A stretch of 64,000 nucleotides of DNA from Streptomyces sp. MUM 178J (GTDB lineage: Bacteria; Actinomycetota; Actinomycetes; Streptomycetales; Streptomycetaceae), in assembly GCF_022414575.1 (NCBI RefSeq), contig NZ_JADWYQ010000010.1, forward strand, positions 62,001 through 126,000, given 5' to 3'. This document shows positions 62,998 to 64,000 of this stretch, in pieces. The translations under genes and the position numbers were made by a program. How positions within the stretch are numbered: the first letter of the stretch is position 1; every line of letters begins with the position of its first letter. The notes beneath the pieces are model-generated. The model saw only the letters and a program-made list of their open reading frames with translations. It ran no database searches and was not told the DNA's origin.

Positions 62998-63570
62998 ATG
63001 CCGCCGGCCGCCGTGCCACCCGACCCCCGCACCGCCCGGACCCGGTCCAAACTGCGCCGGGCCCTGCTCGAGGAGTGCACGCTGCACCCGCTGGCCGAGG
63101 TCAGCGTCGCCACTCTGGTGCGCCGGGCCGGTGTCGGCCGCGCAACCTTCTACCTCCACTACGCCGACCTGGATGCGCTCGCCGTCGACGCCTGCGCCGA
63201 TGTCGTCCGCGATGCCGTGGACGCCCTGCACGCCTGGCGCGGCGTCCCCGACCCCGACGCACCGCCGCCCGCGCTGCGGGACTTCTTCGACCAACTCGCC
63301 CCGCACACGGCCCTCTACCGGGAACTCCTCAGCCCGGGCGGCGGCGGCCCACTCGGCCTGGTCCTCCACCAGGACCTGCGCGCCCGCAGCCACAGCGAAC
63401 GCACACTGGTCGGCGCGCCGGAGCCCGACCTCATCGCCTCGGCCGTGGCCGCGACCTTCGCCGGGGTGCTCGCCGACTGGCTGCACGGCCTCATCCAAGC
63501 CACGCCCGCGGAGATCGCCCAGCGGGTCTGGCGCCTGCTCATCGCCCTGCACCGCACCCCGCTGCCCTGA
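62998..63570 (+). CDS. TetR family regulator
   Basis: A 190-residue TetR protein with HTH VSVATLVRRAGVGRATFYLHYADLDAL and a TetR_C-type ligand domain. ATG 62998 is used; GTG 62989 overlapping the DUF1304 stop (GTGA) is equally possible. It is in an operon with DUF1304 and likely autorepresses through 62571-62605. Confidence 0.9.
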   Translation: MPPAAVPPDPRTARTRSKLRRALLEECTLHPLAEVSVATLVRRAGVGRATFYLHYADLDALAVDACADVVRDAVDALHAWRGVPDPDAPPPALRDFFDQLAPHTALYRELLSPGGGGPLGLVLHQDLRARSHSERTLVGAPEPDLIASAVAATFAGVLADWLHGLIQATPAEIAQRVWRLLIALHRTPLP

Positions 63571-63710
63571 CGGGCTTCCGCGTCAGGGTTGACTTGGACG
63601 ACGCACTCAGCCCGGGCCTCGGCGTGCATCCGGCGAAGTATCAATCTGTACAACGTGGCGACTCCCGGCCGGTACGGACTCTTCTACGGATCAGGCGACG
63701 CCGCTTGCGG

Positions 63711-64000
63711 CTACGCGGCGCGTCGGATCTCGTCGTCCGTCGGGAGCAGGTCCGTCAGCATCTCCCAGATGTGCTTGGTCCCGGCGGGCCGGAGTACCAG
63801 CGCGCTGTCCGGGCCCACCTGCCCCTCGTGTACGGGTTCGGCTGGGGACTCCCGGTGCCAGTAGCCGTACGGGCCGCAGTCCCAGATGCCGAAGCCCCGC
63901 GCGTTGACGGTTGGTTGGCCGCGGTCCTGGCCGTGCCAGGCCGCGGTGACGCGCCAGTGCGCCCGCAGCTCGATGAGAAGGTGGGAGAAGAGGGAGAGCG
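63711..64000 (-). CDS. Hypothetical protein (5' end off window)
   Basis: The last 96 codons of a minus-strand gene with normal streptomycete codon bias. It contains GFGIWDCGPYGYWHRES and VGPDSALVLRPAGTKHIWEML, ending LLPTDDEIRRAA with TAG at 63711-63713. I do not recognise the family. The 140 bases between it and the TetR stop show no further gene. Confidence 0.65.
   Translation of the reverse strand, partial: LSLFSHLLIELRAHWRVTAAWHGQDRGQPTVNARGFGIWDCGPYGYWHRESPAEPVHEGQVGPDSALVLRPAGTKHIWEMLTDLLPTDDEIRRAA

Noticed and set aside
63589..63864. 91-codon plus-strand frame near the right edge
   Set aside because: It is antisense to a minus-strand frame with much better codon bias and a coherent protein (63711-64000).

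Overview
The window is very GC-rich with strong GC bias at third codon positions, uses ATG/GTG (and probably some TTG) starts, and carries gene families typical of Streptomyces. It is almost certainly a streptomycete chromosome arm segment. Functional calls come from reading translations and motifs by eye; no database search was run.

Left part (1-13.9 kb): purine and glyoxylate catabolism. Urate is degraded by urate oxidase (9330-10253), HIU hydrolase (8933-9322) and OHCU decarboxylase (8415-8936). Next come an 8-oxoguanine-type deaminase (10524-11945) and an NCS2 purine permease (12317-13840). Glyoxylate carboligase (822-2609), tartronate semialdehyde reductase (5339-6232) and hydroxypyruvate isomerase (6291-7130) handle glyoxylate. 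A heme catalase (3676-5157) lies among them. Two operator families link these genes: paired TTCCG/CGGAA boxes at gcl and hyi, and an identical TCAACA-N3-TGTTGA palindrome on the -35 region of both the catalase and the urate operon.

Middle part (13.9-27 kb): a HEAT-repeat protein, a mycothiol/DinB-like protein, a large unknown protein, secreted proteins (fibronectin III lipoprotein; beta-propeller protein with three C-terminal YRCYNP repeats), a frameshifted CSLREA-type secreted protein, a carboxylesterase C-terminal remnant coupled to a phenylacetate-CoA-ligase-like enzyme, and a TetR regulator.

Right part (about 27-60.7 kb): a compact, mostly minus-strand NRPS-PKS gene cluster whose genes overlap by about 4-22 bases. 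In transcription order: FMN reductase, type II thioesterase, T*-C, A-T (Thr-like code), KS-AT-KR*-T, luciferase-like monooxygenase, C-A-T-TE (Gly-like code), MFS exporter, C-A*-T, DpgC-like oxygenase, stand-alone A, half-C-A-T, ATP-grasp ligase, HAD phosphatase, Rossmann dehydrogenase, epimerase/reductase. MbtH and LysR, LuxR and TetR regulators sit upstream. Several domains look dead (T without serine, A with Lys to Arg, KR without catalytic residues, half a C domain), while separate genes could supply the missing functions in trans. I cannot match this cluster to a known product; it is the best candidate for an undescribed system here.

Right edge (61-64 kb): a serine beta-lactamase-like hydrolase, a DUF1304 membrane protein coupled to a TetR regulator with clear tandem operators, and a partial unknown gene. 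No tRNA, rRNA, CRISPR array, transposase or prophage gene was seen.
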